A stretch of 64,000 bases of DNA from Brevundimonas vesicularis (GTDB taxonomy: Bacteria > Pseudomonadota > Alphaproteobacteria > Caulobacterales > Caulobacteraceae). The translations under genes and the position numbers were made by a program. Shown here piece after piece: positions 8,173 to 16,396 of the stretch. How positions within the stretch are numbered: position 1 is the first letter of the stretch; each line of letters starts with the position of its first letter. Below the pieces are notes generated by a model, which was given only the letters and a program-made list of their open reading frames with translations, was not told the DNA's origin and did not search any database. The stretch is taken from positions 930,001-994,000 of the forward strand of contig NZ_CP115671.1 in assembly GCF_027886425.1 (NCBI RefSeq). The letters run 5' to 3'.

Positions 8173-8478
8173 TTAGTGGGTCGAAGGCGTGTTGGCCGTC
8201 GTCGCGCCGCCATCAGCGTTGCCGGCTTGCTGCTCGACCATGTCGGCCTTGCGGTCGGCGTTCTTCTCGACCTGATCGGCCTGGGCGTTCAGGGCGTCGG
8301 CCTGAGCGGCGGTCGGAGCGGTCGCGGCTTGCGATTCCAGTTGGTCGGCGCGGGCTTCGCCCGTCGCTTCGATGGCGTCGGCTTGCTTTTCAGCGGCCTT
8401 GTCGGCGGCGCTTTCACCGCAGGCGGCGACGCCGGCCAGCATGAAGACCGAAGCGGCGGCGATGGCGAACTTTTTCAT
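8173..8478 (-). CDS. Small Ala/Gln-rich lipoprotein with coiled-coil tendency
   Basis: A 101-residue protein with signal sequence MKKFAIAAASVFMLAG and a lipobox cysteine in AGVAACGES. The mature part is almost entirely helical heptad-like sequence rich in Ala, Gln, Asp and Glu (KAAEKQADAIEATGEARADQ), with a Thr/Ser tail ending in His. It resembles small outer-membrane-anchored helical lipoproteins but no family was recognised. GAGGAACCTC precedes the ATG; a start 57 bases upstream has no such support. It has its own terminator at 8106-8135. Confidence 0.78.
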   Translation of the reverse strand: MKKFAIAAASVFMLAGVAACGESAADKAAEKQADAIEATGEARADQLESQAATAPTAAQADALNAQADQVEKNADRKADMVEQQAGNADGGATTANTPSTH

Positions 8479-8567
8479 TTGAGGTTCCTCTCCTAGGTGG
8501 AAACTCTCAAACGCTACGGTGACGGTTCGGTTCACGCCGCCGTGAGATTTTCGTGATCGTCGTCGCG

Positions 8568-9539
8568 TCAGCCCTCCGACTGGGCGAAGGCGACCCGCGC
8601 AGCGCCCAGCAGGGCGGCGTGTTTATGCATGATCACCTTGGTCGGAATGTCCTGCATATACTCCTTGAACCGGCCCTTTCGCTCGAACCGCTGACGGAAG
8701 GGACTGGCCTTGATGAAGGGCAGGATGCGCGGAACGATGCCGCCGGCGATATAGACGCCGCCGCGCGCGCCGGTGGTCAGGGCGATGTCGCCGGCGACCG
8801 CGCCCAAGATGGCGCAAAAGCGGGCCAGGGTCGCGCCGCACGGGCTGTTCGGATCGGCCAGGGCCGTTGCAGTGATCTGAGCCGGATCGTCGATGTGGGT
8901 CTCGCGTCCGTCGATCTCGGCCAGGGCCCGGTGCATGTTCAGCAGGCCCGGCCCACAGATCAGGCGCTCGATCGACACCCGGTCATAGCGGCGACGCAGG
9001 ATGCGCAGGATTTCGTCCTCGACCGGATCGCCGGGGGGGAAGCAGGCGTGCCCGCCCTCGGACGGCATGGCCATTTCCTTGCCGGCCGCATCCCGCACCA
9101 GGGCCGAGACCCCGAAGCCGGTGCCAGGGCCGAGCACCGCGACGGTGCAGTGCGGATCGCCGTCGACCGGGCCGCCCAGGCTTTCCAACTGATCTTCCGG
9201 CACGATGGGCGCGCCCCAGGCCAGGGCCTCGAAGTCGTTGATCAGCTTGACGGGCTTCAGGCCCAGGGTCTGAAGCTCCGCCTCCGACACCTGCCAGGGC
9301 GAGTTGGTCAGGTCGATGGCGCCGTCCGTGACCGGGCCGGCGACGGCGATCACGCCGCCCGTCGGCTTGACCTCGCAGCCGTCGATGAAGGCGGCGACGC
9401 CTTCGAGGAAGGTCGGATAGGTCTCGGCCGGGAAGCTCTCGTGGTGGTCTAGCACGGGCTTGCCGTCCACCATTCGGGCTACGGCGAACCGGGCGTTCGT
9501 GCCGCCGACATCGCCGACGAGAAGGGTCTTGTCATTCAT
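8568..9539 (-). CDS. glk: Glucokinase
   Basis: A 323-residue ATP-dependent glucokinase of the bacterial ROK-unrelated (Glk) type, making glucose 6-phosphate. It shows the phosphate-binding DVGGTNARFAVAR start, the catalytic-loop segment LINDFEALAWG with its Asp, GPGTGFGVSAL and EGGHACFPP. It is the last gene of the zwf-pgl-edd-glk transcript, 30 bases after edd, with CAGGA ahead of the ATG. It feeds glucose 6-phosphate to Zwf and hence the Entner-Doudoroff route. Confidence 0.94.
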   Translation of the reverse strand: MNDKTLLVGDVGGTNARFAVARMVDGKPVLDHHESFPAETYPTFLEGVAAFIDGCEVKPTGGVIAVAGPVTDGAIDLTNSPWQVSEAELQTLGLKPVKLINDFEALAWGAPIVPEDQLESLGGPVDGDPHCTVAVLGPGTGFGVSALVRDAAGKEMAMPSEGGHACFPPGDPVEDEILRILRRRYDRVSIERLICGPGLLNMHRALAEIDGRETHIDDPAQITATALADPNSPCGATLARFCAILGAVAGDIALTTGARGGVYIAGGIVPRILPFIKASPFRQRFERKGRFKEYMQDIPTKVIMHKHAALLGAARVAFAQSEG

Positions 9540-9569
9540 TGGGGCGTTTCCTGCGCTCGGTTCGGTGGA

Positions 9570-11459
9570 TCAGGCGTCCACAGTCCGATCGACGAAGTTG
9601 GGATTGGGCGGGGTGTCGTCGTTGCCGCGCGAACCGGTCGGCAGGGCGAAACAGACCGTCGCCCCCTGTTCGGCCGTCGTGACCACATGGCGGAAGGCGC
9701 CGAACAGTTCACGGCCATAGCCCCAGGACGAACCCTCGGCGTTGGCGGCGGACCGGGCGGCCAGCGGACGGGCGGTCAGGTCGGGAACGCCGACGGTGGT
9801 CAGAACGCCAGCTTCGGCGTCCAGGCGGATGATGTCGCCGTCCTGAACATGGGCCAGCGGACCGCCGGCCAGGGCCTCCGGGCTGACGTGGATGGCGGCG
9901 GGCGTCTTGCCGCTGGCGCCCGACATGCGGCCGTCGGTGACGAAGGCGACCTTGAACCCCTTGTCCTGAATGACCGACAGGGCCGGCGACAGGCTGTGCA
10001 GTTCCGGCATGCCGTTCGCCTTGGGTCCCTGGAAGCGCAGGACCACGACGACGTCGCGGAACAGCTTGCCGTCTCGGAAGGCCTGGAGCGCATCTTCCTG
10101 GGTTTCGAACACGGCGGCGGGCGCCTCGACGATGCGGTTCTCGGGTTTGACGGCGGAGATCTTGATGACCGCACGACCCAGGTCACCCTGAACCAGACGC
10201 AACCCCCCCTCCTTGTCGAAGGGATTGGACGCCGGGCGCAGGATATCGAGATCAAGACTTTCCTGGACCCCATCGCGCCAGACCAGCTCGCCGTCCACCA
10301 TCGACGGTTCCTGGAAATAGGCCTGGATGCCCTGACCCATGATGGTCGTGACGTCGGTGTGGATATTGCCCGCCATCGCCAGCTCACGCGCGATGAAGGC
10401 GACGCCGCCGGCGGCCTGGAAGGCGTTCACATCCGCCGAGCCGTTGGGATAGACCCGCGCCAACAGCGGCGTGACCGACGACAGCTCGTCCATGTCGGTC
10501 CAGTCGATCAGAACCCCCGCCGACCGCGCCATGGCGACCAGGTGGATGGCGTGATTGGTCGAGCCGCCGGTGGCCAGCAGGGCCACGATCATGTTGACGA
10601 TGGACTTCTCGTCGATGACGTCGGCCATGCGGCACTCGCCGCTGCGGGCCAGTTCGACCGCCCGTTTCGCCGCCGCCGCCGTCAGGGCGTCGCGCAAGCC
10701 GGTGTCGGGATGGACGAAGGCGGTGGAGGGCATGTGCAGTCCGCCCAGCTCCATCATCATCTGATTGGAGTTGGCGGTGCCGTAGAAGGTGCAGGTGCCG
10801 GGCGAGTGATAGCTGCCGATCTCACTTTCCAGCAGGGTCTGACGATCGACCTTGTTCTGCGCATATTCGGCCCGGACCCGGGCCTTTTCCGCGTTCGGAA
10901 TGCCCGATGGCATCGGGCCTGCGGGTGCGAAGACGACCGGCAGATGGCCGAAGGCCAGGGCGCCCATGAACAGGCCCGGAACGATCTTGTCGCACACGCC
11001 CAGCATCAGACCGGCGTCGAAGGCGTCGTGGGTCAGGGCGATGCCCGCCGACATGGCGATCAGGTCGCGGCTGAACAGCGACAGCTCCATGCCGGGACGA
11101 CCCTGGGTGACGCCATCGCACATGGCGGGCGTGCCGCCCGCGACCTGGGCCGTGGCGCCGACCTCGCGCACGGCCTTGCGCACCACGTCGGGAAAGCGTT
11201 CGAACGGCTGGTGGGCCGACAGCATGTCGTTATAGGCGGTGACGATGCCCAGGTTGGGCTTGGACCCGTCCATCGCCGTCAGCTTGTCGGCGATGGTCTG
11301 GCCCGCAAAGGCGTGGGCCCAGTTGGCGCAGCTCAGCTTGGCGCGGCCGGCGCCGCTGTCGCGCGCCGCGTCCATGCGACGGATGTAGTCGGCGCGGGTC
11401 TCGCGGCTTTTTTCGACGATGCGGGCGGTGACCGCGGCGACCGTAGGATGAAGCGCCAT
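9570..11459 (-). CDS. edd: 6-phosphogluconate dehydratase
   Basis: A 629-residue iron-sulfur dehydratase of the IlvD/Edd family that converts 6-phosphogluconate to KDPG. Conserved blocks include AYNDMLSAHQPFERFP, the Cys-containing PAMCDGVTQGRPGMELSLFSRD, MLGVCDKIVPGL and GGSTNHAIHL, and the C-terminal TDGRMSGASGK. The ATG at 11459 is preceded by GGAGGAAGG and lies one base from the pgl stop. Family length is about 600 residues, so it looks intact. With eda elsewhere in the window the pathway is complete. Confidence 0.96.
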   Translation of the reverse strand: MALHPTVAAVTARIVEKSRETRADYIRRMDAARDSGAGRAKLSCANWAHAFAGQTIADKLTAMDGSKPNLGIVTAYNDMLSAHQPFERFPDVVRKAVREVGATAQVAGGTPAMCDGVTQGRPGMELSLFSRDLIAMSAGIALTHDAFDAGLMLGVCDKIVPGLFMGALAFGHLPVVFAPAGPMPSGIPNAEKARVRAEYAQNKVDRQTLLESEIGSYHSPGTCTFYGTANSNQMMMELGGLHMPSTAFVHPDTGLRDALTAAAAKRAVELARSGECRMADVIDEKSIVNMIVALLATGGSTNHAIHLVAMARSAGVLIDWTDMDELSSVTPLLARVYPNGSADVNAFQAAGGVAFIARELAMAGNIHTDVTTIMGQGIQAYFQEPSMVDGELVWRDGVQESLDLDILRPASNPFDKEGGLRLVQGDLGRAVIKISAVKPENRIVEAPAAVFETQEDALQAFRDGKLFRDVVVVLRFQGPKANGMPELHSLSPALSVIQDKGFKVAFVTDGRMSGASGKTPAAIHVSPEALAGGPLAHVQDGDIIRLDAEAGVLTTVGVPDLTARPLAARSAANAEGSSWGYGRELFGAFRHVVTTAEQGATVCFALPTGSRGNDDTPPNPNFVDRTVDA

Positions 11460-11460
11460 T

Positions 11461-12177
11461 TCAGCCTTCCTCCGTCCACAAAACTTCAAGGGGAACGCCG
11501 GCGGCGATCAGGGCGGCGATGGGCTGAATCTTTGGATCGCCCTGAGCCTGTTCTTCGAAGACGCGACGCTTGGCGGCGCCCTTCAGGCCCAGGATCACCC
11601 GGCCCGCCGACATCAGATAGGGCAGATTGATCGACAGCCGTTCGATCGTCGGCGCCATGCCGTCGCGCCCATGCGGCACGCCCAGCACCGTGGGCTTCAG
11701 CGTCGGCGTCAGCAAGGTCTTCAGCGTCGGGCTTTCGGGGAACATGGAGCAGATATGGCCGTCCTCACCCATGCCTAGCAGCACCGCATCGAACCGCCCG
11801 CCGGCATCGGCCAGGGCCTTGGCCGCCACGATGGCCGCACGGTCCACGGTGACCTCGGGCGTATAGAGCGGGATAAAGCGCGCCGTCGCCGCCTTGTCCT
11901 GAAGAAGCACGTAGCGAATGAGCCGGGCGTTCGATTCAGGCGATGTCTCGGGCACATACCGCTCGTCCACCAGGGTCACGGCGATTTTCGACCAGTCCAA
12001 ATCTGTCGCCGCCAGGCGGCGATAGACGGGCGCGGGCGTCGAACCGCCCGGACCGGCGAACAGGGCCTGGCCATGGTCGCGGACGGCCGCGCCAAGAGTT
12101 TCGGCCAGACGCGCCGAGATGGCTTCGGCCCAGGCCTCGACGGAGGCGAAGGCTTCGATGGTTGGGGTCTCAGACAT
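11461..12177 (-). CDS. pgl: 6-phosphogluconolactonase
   Basis: A 238-residue lactonase of the NagB/DevB-type fold that hydrolyses 6-phosphogluconolactone. Signatures are LFAGPGGSTPAPVYRRLA (phosphate loop), VTLVDERYVPETSPESN and LLGMGEDGHICSMFP. The start overlaps the end of zwf by eight bases and the stop is one base before edd, so the three enzymes are translationally coupled in pathway order. Confidence 0.95.
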   Translation of the reverse strand: MSETPTIEAFASVEAWAEAISARLAETLGAAVRDHGQALFAGPGGSTPAPVYRRLAATDLDWSKIAVTLVDERYVPETSPESNARLIRYVLLQDKAATARFIPLYTPEVTVDRAAIVAAKALADAGGRFDAVLLGMGEDGHICSMFPESPTLKTLLTPTLKPTVLGVPHGRDGMAPTIERLSINLPYLMSAGRVILGLKGAAKRRVFEEQAQGDPKIQPIAALIAAGVPLEVLWTEEG

Positions 12178-13630
12178 CGGTCGTATTCCAGTCGCGGCCG
12201 GTGCGGGCCATCAGCATGTCCGCGCTGTCGGGACCCCAGGTTCCGGCGACGTAGTCGTCGGGCTTCAGACCGGATTCGGCCCAGGCCTCAGACACCTCGT
12301 CCACCCATTTCCAGGCCTGCTCGGCCTCGTCGCGGCGCACGAACAGCGTCGAGTCTCCGGCCATCGCATCCAGAAGCAGACGCTCATAGGCGATGCGGCG
12401 GCGCGGCGGGGCGGCGGACTTGCCGTCCACCCCCCACGACAGGCTCATCTTGATCGGCTGCAACTGCATGCGCTGATCCAGGCCGGGCCGCTTGTTCATC
12501 ACCGTCAGAGAGATGTCTTCCTCGGGCTGCAACTCGATGATCATGCGGTTGGCCTGAACCTCGCCACGGTCGTCGCGATCGAAGATCGAGTGGGGCACCG
12601 GCTTGAACTGGATGACGATCTCGGTGCGCTTCTCGGGCAGGCGCTTTCCGGTCCGCATGAAGAAGGGCACGCCGGCCCAGCGCCAGTTGTCGATGTCGGC
12701 GCGAACGGCGACGAAGGTTTCGGTGTCCGACGGCTGACCGCGCTCCTCGTCATAGCCCTTGGCCGCCTTGCCCTCCGAGACGCCCGCCACATACTGACCC
12801 CGCACGGTCACGCGCTCGACCTCGTCCACCGTGACGGGACGCAGGGACCGCAGCACCTTGACCTTCTCGTTGCGCACCGAGTCGGGGTCCAGGTCGCTGG
12901 GCGTCTCCATCGCCACCAAGCACAGCAACTGCAGCATGTGGTTCTGCAGCATGTCGCGCAAGGCGCCGTATTCATCATAGTAGGGCCAGCGATCGCCGAC
13001 CCCCACCGTCTCGCCGATCGTGATCTGCACGTGGTCGATGGACAGGTTGTTCCACAACGGTTCGAAGATCGTGTTGCCGAACCGCAGGGCGATCAGGTTC
13101 TGGACCGTCTCCTTGCCCAGATAGTGGTCGATGCGGAAGACCTGGTTCTCGCTGAAGGCGTGGGCCACGGCGTCGTCGATTTCGAGGAAGGACTTCAGGT
13201 CGCGCCCAACCGGCTTTTCCAGCACGATGCGGCAGTTCTTTTCCGCTAGACCCGCCGCCTTCATCGCCGTGACGATGCGGGCATAGAGCGAGGGGGATAC
13301 GGCCAGGAAGGAGGTGACCTCGCCGTCGCCGACCTTGTCCTTCAGCGGCTTGAGGCTTTCGGGCGAGGTGGCGTCGACCGCCAGATAGTCCAGGCGGGCC
13401 TTCATCCGCGACCAGCTGGCTTCGTCCCAGACCTTGTCCGCCTCGGCGCGCGCCTTCACCGCCTCGTGCACCTTGGCGATATAGTCGTCGGCGCTCTCTT
13501 CGGAACGCGCGGCGCCGATGATCTTCAGACCGTCGGGCAGCAGGCCGTCGTGTTCGAGGAAATAGAGCGACGGCAGAAGCATGCGCATCGCCAGATCGCC
13601 GCCGCCGCCAAACAGAATGAGAGCCGCCAT
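12170..13630 (-). CDS. zwf: Glucose-6-phosphate 1-dehydrogenase
   Basis: A 486-residue NAD(P)-dependent dehydrogenase making 6-phosphogluconolactone. The nucleotide-binding start is FGGGGDLAMRMLLPSLY (a GGGGDLA variant of the usual GATGDLA) and the active-site motif RIDHYLGKE is intact. It is the first gene of the zwf-pgl-edd-glk operon. The 48 bases to the end of the upstream his operon on the same strand are short, so either its promoter lies there or it reads through from his; no obvious terminator was seen between them. Confidence 0.96.
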   Translation of the reverse strand: MAALILFGGGGDLAMRMLLPSLYFLEHDGLLPDGLKIIGAARSEESADDYIAKVHEAVKARAEADKVWDEASWSRMKARLDYLAVDATSPESLKPLKDKVGDGEVTSFLAVSPSLYARIVTAMKAAGLAEKNCRIVLEKPVGRDLKSFLEIDDAVAHAFSENQVFRIDHYLGKETVQNLIALRFGNTIFEPLWNNLSIDHVQITIGETVGVGDRWPYYDEYGALRDMLQNHMLQLLCLVAMETPSDLDPDSVRNEKVKVLRSLRPVTVDEVERVTVRGQYVAGVSEGKAAKGYDEERGQPSDTETFVAVRADIDNWRWAGVPFFMRTGKRLPEKRTEIVIQFKPVPHSIFDRDDRGEVQANRMIIELQPEEDISLTVMNKRPGLDQRMQLQPIKMSLSWGVDGKSAAPPRRRIAYERLLLDAMAGDSTLFVRRDEAEQAWKWVDEVSEAWAESGLKPDDYVAGTWGPDSADMLMARTGRDWNTTDV

Positions 13631-13678
13631 GTCTTGTCCCTCGATGATCCCATTTGTCGGGACGCACGCCTTTACGGT

Positions 13679-14302
13679 CTAGCCGCTGTCTTTGGCCGCT
13701 TCCGCTCGCGAGGCCAACACGTCCAGCACGTCCTGAAACACCATGTTACGGGCATGGAGAAGAACGAGCAGGTGGTAGATCAAATCCGCAGCCTCGCTGG
13801 CGAGTTCCTCGTCCGGGCCGGCGACGCCGGCCAGAGCGGTCTCCACGCCCTCCTCACCAACCTTCTGGGCGATGCGTTTGGGCCCCTGTGCAATCAGTCG
13901 GGCGGTCCAGCTTTCGGACGGGTCGGCCGCGGCCCGTTCGGCGATGGTTCGCTCCAGCCGGGCGATCCGACCCAAGCCCGGCGCGTCGGCCTCGCCGAAA
14001 CAGCTCGTCCGGTTCAGGTGGCAGGCGTTTCCGACCGGCCTGACGCCCAGCACGATGGCGTCGGCGTCGCAGTCGGCCGTGATGGAGACGACGTAAAGCC
14101 GGTCGCCCGAGGTCTCGCCCTTCCTCCAACGCCCCCCGCGCGAGCGCGAGAAGAAGGTGGCCTCGCCGGATGCGATCGTCTCGTCCAGCGCAGCGCGATC
14201 CATATAGGCCAGGGTCAGGACCTGCAGCGTGGCGGCGTCCTGCACCACGACGGGGACCAATCCGGCGCCCTTGGCAAAGTCGATGGTGTTCGGGTCGATC
14301 AC
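13679..14302 (-). CDS. hisIE: Phosphoribosyl-AMP cyclohydrolase / phosphoribosyl-ATP pyrophosphatase
   Basis: A 207-residue bifunctional protein for steps 2 and 3 of histidine synthesis. The HisI part (about residues 1-115) has the metal-binding ITADCDADAIVLG and GNACHLNRTSCF motifs. The HisE part (about 120-200) has KVGEEGVETALA and ASEAADLIYHLLVLL. The start is a GTG overlapping the hisF stop (GTGA), and this is the last gene of the operon. Many alphaproteobacteria keep hisI and hisE separate, so the fused form is worth noting but not unusual among bacteria. Confidence 0.94.
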   Translation of the reverse strand: MIDPNTIDFAKGAGLVPVVVQDAATLQVLTLAYMDRAALDETIASGEATFFSRSRGGRWRKGETSGDRLYVVSITADCDADAIVLGVRPVGNACHLNRTSCFGEADAPGLGRIARLERTIAERAAADPSESWTARLIAQGPKRIAQKVGEEGVETALAGVAGPDEELASEAADLIYHLLVLLHARNMVFQDVLDVLASRAEAAKDSG

Positions 14303-15066
14303 AGTCTCATCTCCAGGCCTTCGTCGGCCAGGTATTGTTTCAGGTCCGGAATGGCGATGGCGCCGGTGTGGAAGACGCTGGCGGCCAGGGCGCCGGAGAC
14401 GTCGGCCTGCTCGAACACAGCCTTGAAATGCTCGGCCGCGCCGGCGCCGCCCGAGGCGATCAGGGGAATGGTCAGACGTGCCCGCGCGGCGGACAGTTGC
14501 TCGATGTCATAGCCGCGCCGAACGCCGTCCTGATCGATGCAGTTCAGCACGATCTCTCCGGCGCCCAGGCTCTGCGCCTCGTCCAGCCAGTCCAAGGTGC
14601 GTTTGCCGGCATGACGGCGTGCATCGGGGTCGCCGGTATATTTGTGGACCACCCAATCGCCGTCTTCGAACCGGCTATCGACGCCGACGACGACGCATTG
14701 GCTGCCCAGCCGCGCCGCCATGTCCGCGATCAGTTCGGGCCGTTCCAAGGCCGGGGAGTTGATCGAGACCTTGTCCGCTCCGTGGTCCAGACAGCGCGCC
14801 GCCTGATCCACGCTGCGAATGCCGCCGGCGACGCAGAACGGAATGTCCAGCAGTCGGGCGATGTCCTTGATCCAACCGTAGTCCAGCGTCCGCCCCTCGG
14901 GACTGGCGGTGATGTCGTAGAAAACGAGTTCGTCGGCGCCCGCATCGCGATAGCGGGCGGCCAGCACCGCCGCGTCGCCCATGTCCGTATGGCCGACGAA
15001 TTTCACGCCCTTGACCACCCGGCCGTCCTTCACGTCCAGGCAGGGAATGATCCGCCGCGCCGTCAC
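14299..15066 (-). CDS. hisF: Imidazole glycerol phosphate synthase, cyclase subunit
   Basis: A 255-residue (beta/alpha)8 barrel that uses ammonia from HisH to make imidazole glycerol phosphate and AICAR. Key segments are RIIPCLDVKDGRVVKG (catalytic Asp) and LNCIDQDGVRRGYD (second catalytic Asp), with phosphate-binding GGI and GGAGA loops. The start is a GTG at 15066 overlapping the hisA stop by four bases. The frame is open further upstream but that region is hisA coding in another frame. Confidence 0.95.
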   Translation of the reverse strand: MTARRIIPCLDVKDGRVVKGVKFVGHTDMGDAAVLAARYRDAGADELVFYDITASPEGRTLDYGWIKDIARLLDIPFCVAGGIRSVDQAARCLDHGADKVSINSPALERPELIADMAARLGSQCVVVGVDSRFEDGDWVVHKYTGDPDARRHAGKRTLDWLDEAQSLGAGEIVLNCIDQDGVRRGYDIEQLSAARARLTIPLIASGGAGAAEHFKAVFEQADVSGALAASVFHTGAIAIPDLKQYLADEGLEMRL

Positions 15067-15800
15067 GAGCGTTTGGCCGCCGCGATCGCCTCGGGCAGGG
15101 TGAAGCAGTTCTCGTAGAGCGCGCGTCCGACGATGGCCCCGTGACAGCCCAGCGCCTTGACCGCAGCGATATCGTCCAGCGAGGAAACGCCGCCTGAGGC
15201 CTGCAACACCAAATCCGGCCGACGGCTGCGGATTTCGGCCAGCAGATCCAGGTTCGGCCCGGTCAGGGCGCCGTCGCGACCGACATCGGTCACCAGCAGG
15301 TGTTTGGCCGTCCCCTTGGGATACCGATCCAGCGCCTCCCAAAGCGTCATGCCCGAGGACTGGGTCCAGCCCTTGAGCGCCGGGACCGGCACGCCGTCCT
15401 CGATCTTGACGTCCAGGGCCAGGGTGATGCGCTCGACGCCGAAGGTTTCCAGCCAGTTGGCCACCGTCTCAGGTTGGGTCACCGCCAAGGAGCCTACGAC
15501 GACGCGCGACACGCCGGCGTCCAGTAGCTTTTTCACATCGTCGGCGCTGCGCACGCCGCCGCCCGACTGGACCTTGACGTCGATGGCCTGGGCCAGTTCG
15601 CCGATCAGGGCGTGCTGGCGCGCCTCGCCCGCCTCGGCTCCGTCCAGATCGACGATGTGAATCCACTCCGCGCCCTCGGCCGCGAAGGTCGTCAGGCGGG
15701 CGGCTGGCTGCTGGTCGTAATGCGTCACCTGGGCGAAATCGCCGTGCATCAGGCGCACGCAGACGCCGTCCTTTAGGTCGATGGCGGGGTAGATCAGCAT
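15063..15800 (-). CDS. hisA: ProFAR isomerase (1-(5-phosphoribosyl)-5-[(phosphoribosylamino)methylideneamino]imidazole-4-carboxamide isomerase)
   Basis: A 245-residue half-barrel-derived TIM barrel homologous to HisF. Catalytic aspartates are seen in YPAIDLKDG and LLVTDVGRDGALTGPN; the phosphate loops are VQSGGGVRS and QASGGVSS. The start overlaps the 3' end of hisH by seven bases, as in other coupled his genes. Length is normal. Confidence 0.96.
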   Translation of the reverse strand: MLIYPAIDLKDGVCVRLMHGDFAQVTHYDQQPAARLTTFAAEGAEWIHIVDLDGAEAGEARQHALIGELAQAIDVKVQSGGGVRSADDVKKLLDAGVSRVVVGSLAVTQPETVANWLETFGVERITLALDVKIEDGVPVPALKGWTQSSGMTLWEALDRYPKGTAKHLLVTDVGRDGALTGPNLDLLAEIRSRRPDLVLQASGGVSSLDDIAAVKALGCHGAIVGRALYENCFTLPEAIAAAKRS

Positions 15801-16396
15801 GACAGGCCCAGGAAGTTCTTGAGGATGGTCGCCCCGGCCTCGGCCGAGCGTTCGGGGTGGAACTGGCAGCCCCAGCGGTTGGCGGATCGAACCACAGCCG
15901 GAACGACGCCGCCATAGTCGGCGCGCGCCAGGGTCGCCGGTCCGTGGGGACAGACGAAGCCGTGGACGAAATAGGCATAGGCGCCGTCGGCGACGCCCTC
16001 CAGCAAGGGATCGTCGCGGTCGCGCGTCAACCGGCTCCAGCCCATGTGCGGCACCGGCAGATCGCCCGCAGGTCTCAGCCGGGTCACCGCGCCGGGAATG
16101 AGACCCAGCAGATCGACGCCGTCACCTTCGTCGCTCGATCCGAACAGCAGTTGCTGACCCAGGCAGACACCCAGCAGGGGGCGCGGGAAGGCGCGGATCG
16201 GCGCGATCAGACCCAGGTCCGACAGGCGCTTCATGGCGTATCCGGCCGCGCCTACGCCGGGCAGGATGACCCGTTCAGCCTCGGCGATCACCGTCGGATC
16301 GTCGGTCAGGCGCACGATCGCGCCCAGCCGCTCCAGCGCGAACTGGACCGAGGCGACATTGCCGGCGCCGTAGGCGATGACGGCGACCTCGGTCAC
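15794..16396 (-). CDS. hisH: Imidazole glycerol phosphate synthase, glutaminase subunit
   Basis: A 200-residue class-I glutamine amidotransferase that delivers ammonia to HisF. The nucleophile Cys lies in LLGVCLGQQLLFG and the His-Glu pair in GCQFHPERSAEAG; the start AYGAGNVASV is also typical. It begins with GTG at 16396, overlapping the hisB-fusion stop by GTGA. Confidence 0.95.
   Translation of the reverse strand: MTEVAVIAYGAGNVASVQFALERLGAIVRLTDDPTVIAEAERVILPGVGAAGYAMKRLSDLGLIAPIRAFPRPLLGVCLGQQLLFGSSDEGDGVDLLGLIPGAVTRLRPAGDLPVPHMGWSRLTRDRDDPLLEGVADGAYAYFVHGFVCPHGPATLARADYGGVVPAVVRSANRWGCQFHPERSAEAGATILKNFLGLSC

Noticed and set aside
9687..11630. Long open frame antisense to edd (about 650 codons), and similar antisense frames over zwf (12119-13249) and rpoD (38959-41124, minus)
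   Set aside because: They are by-products of high GC at codon position three of the real genes; composition is His/Arg/Gly-rich, with no domains and no ribosome binding sites.
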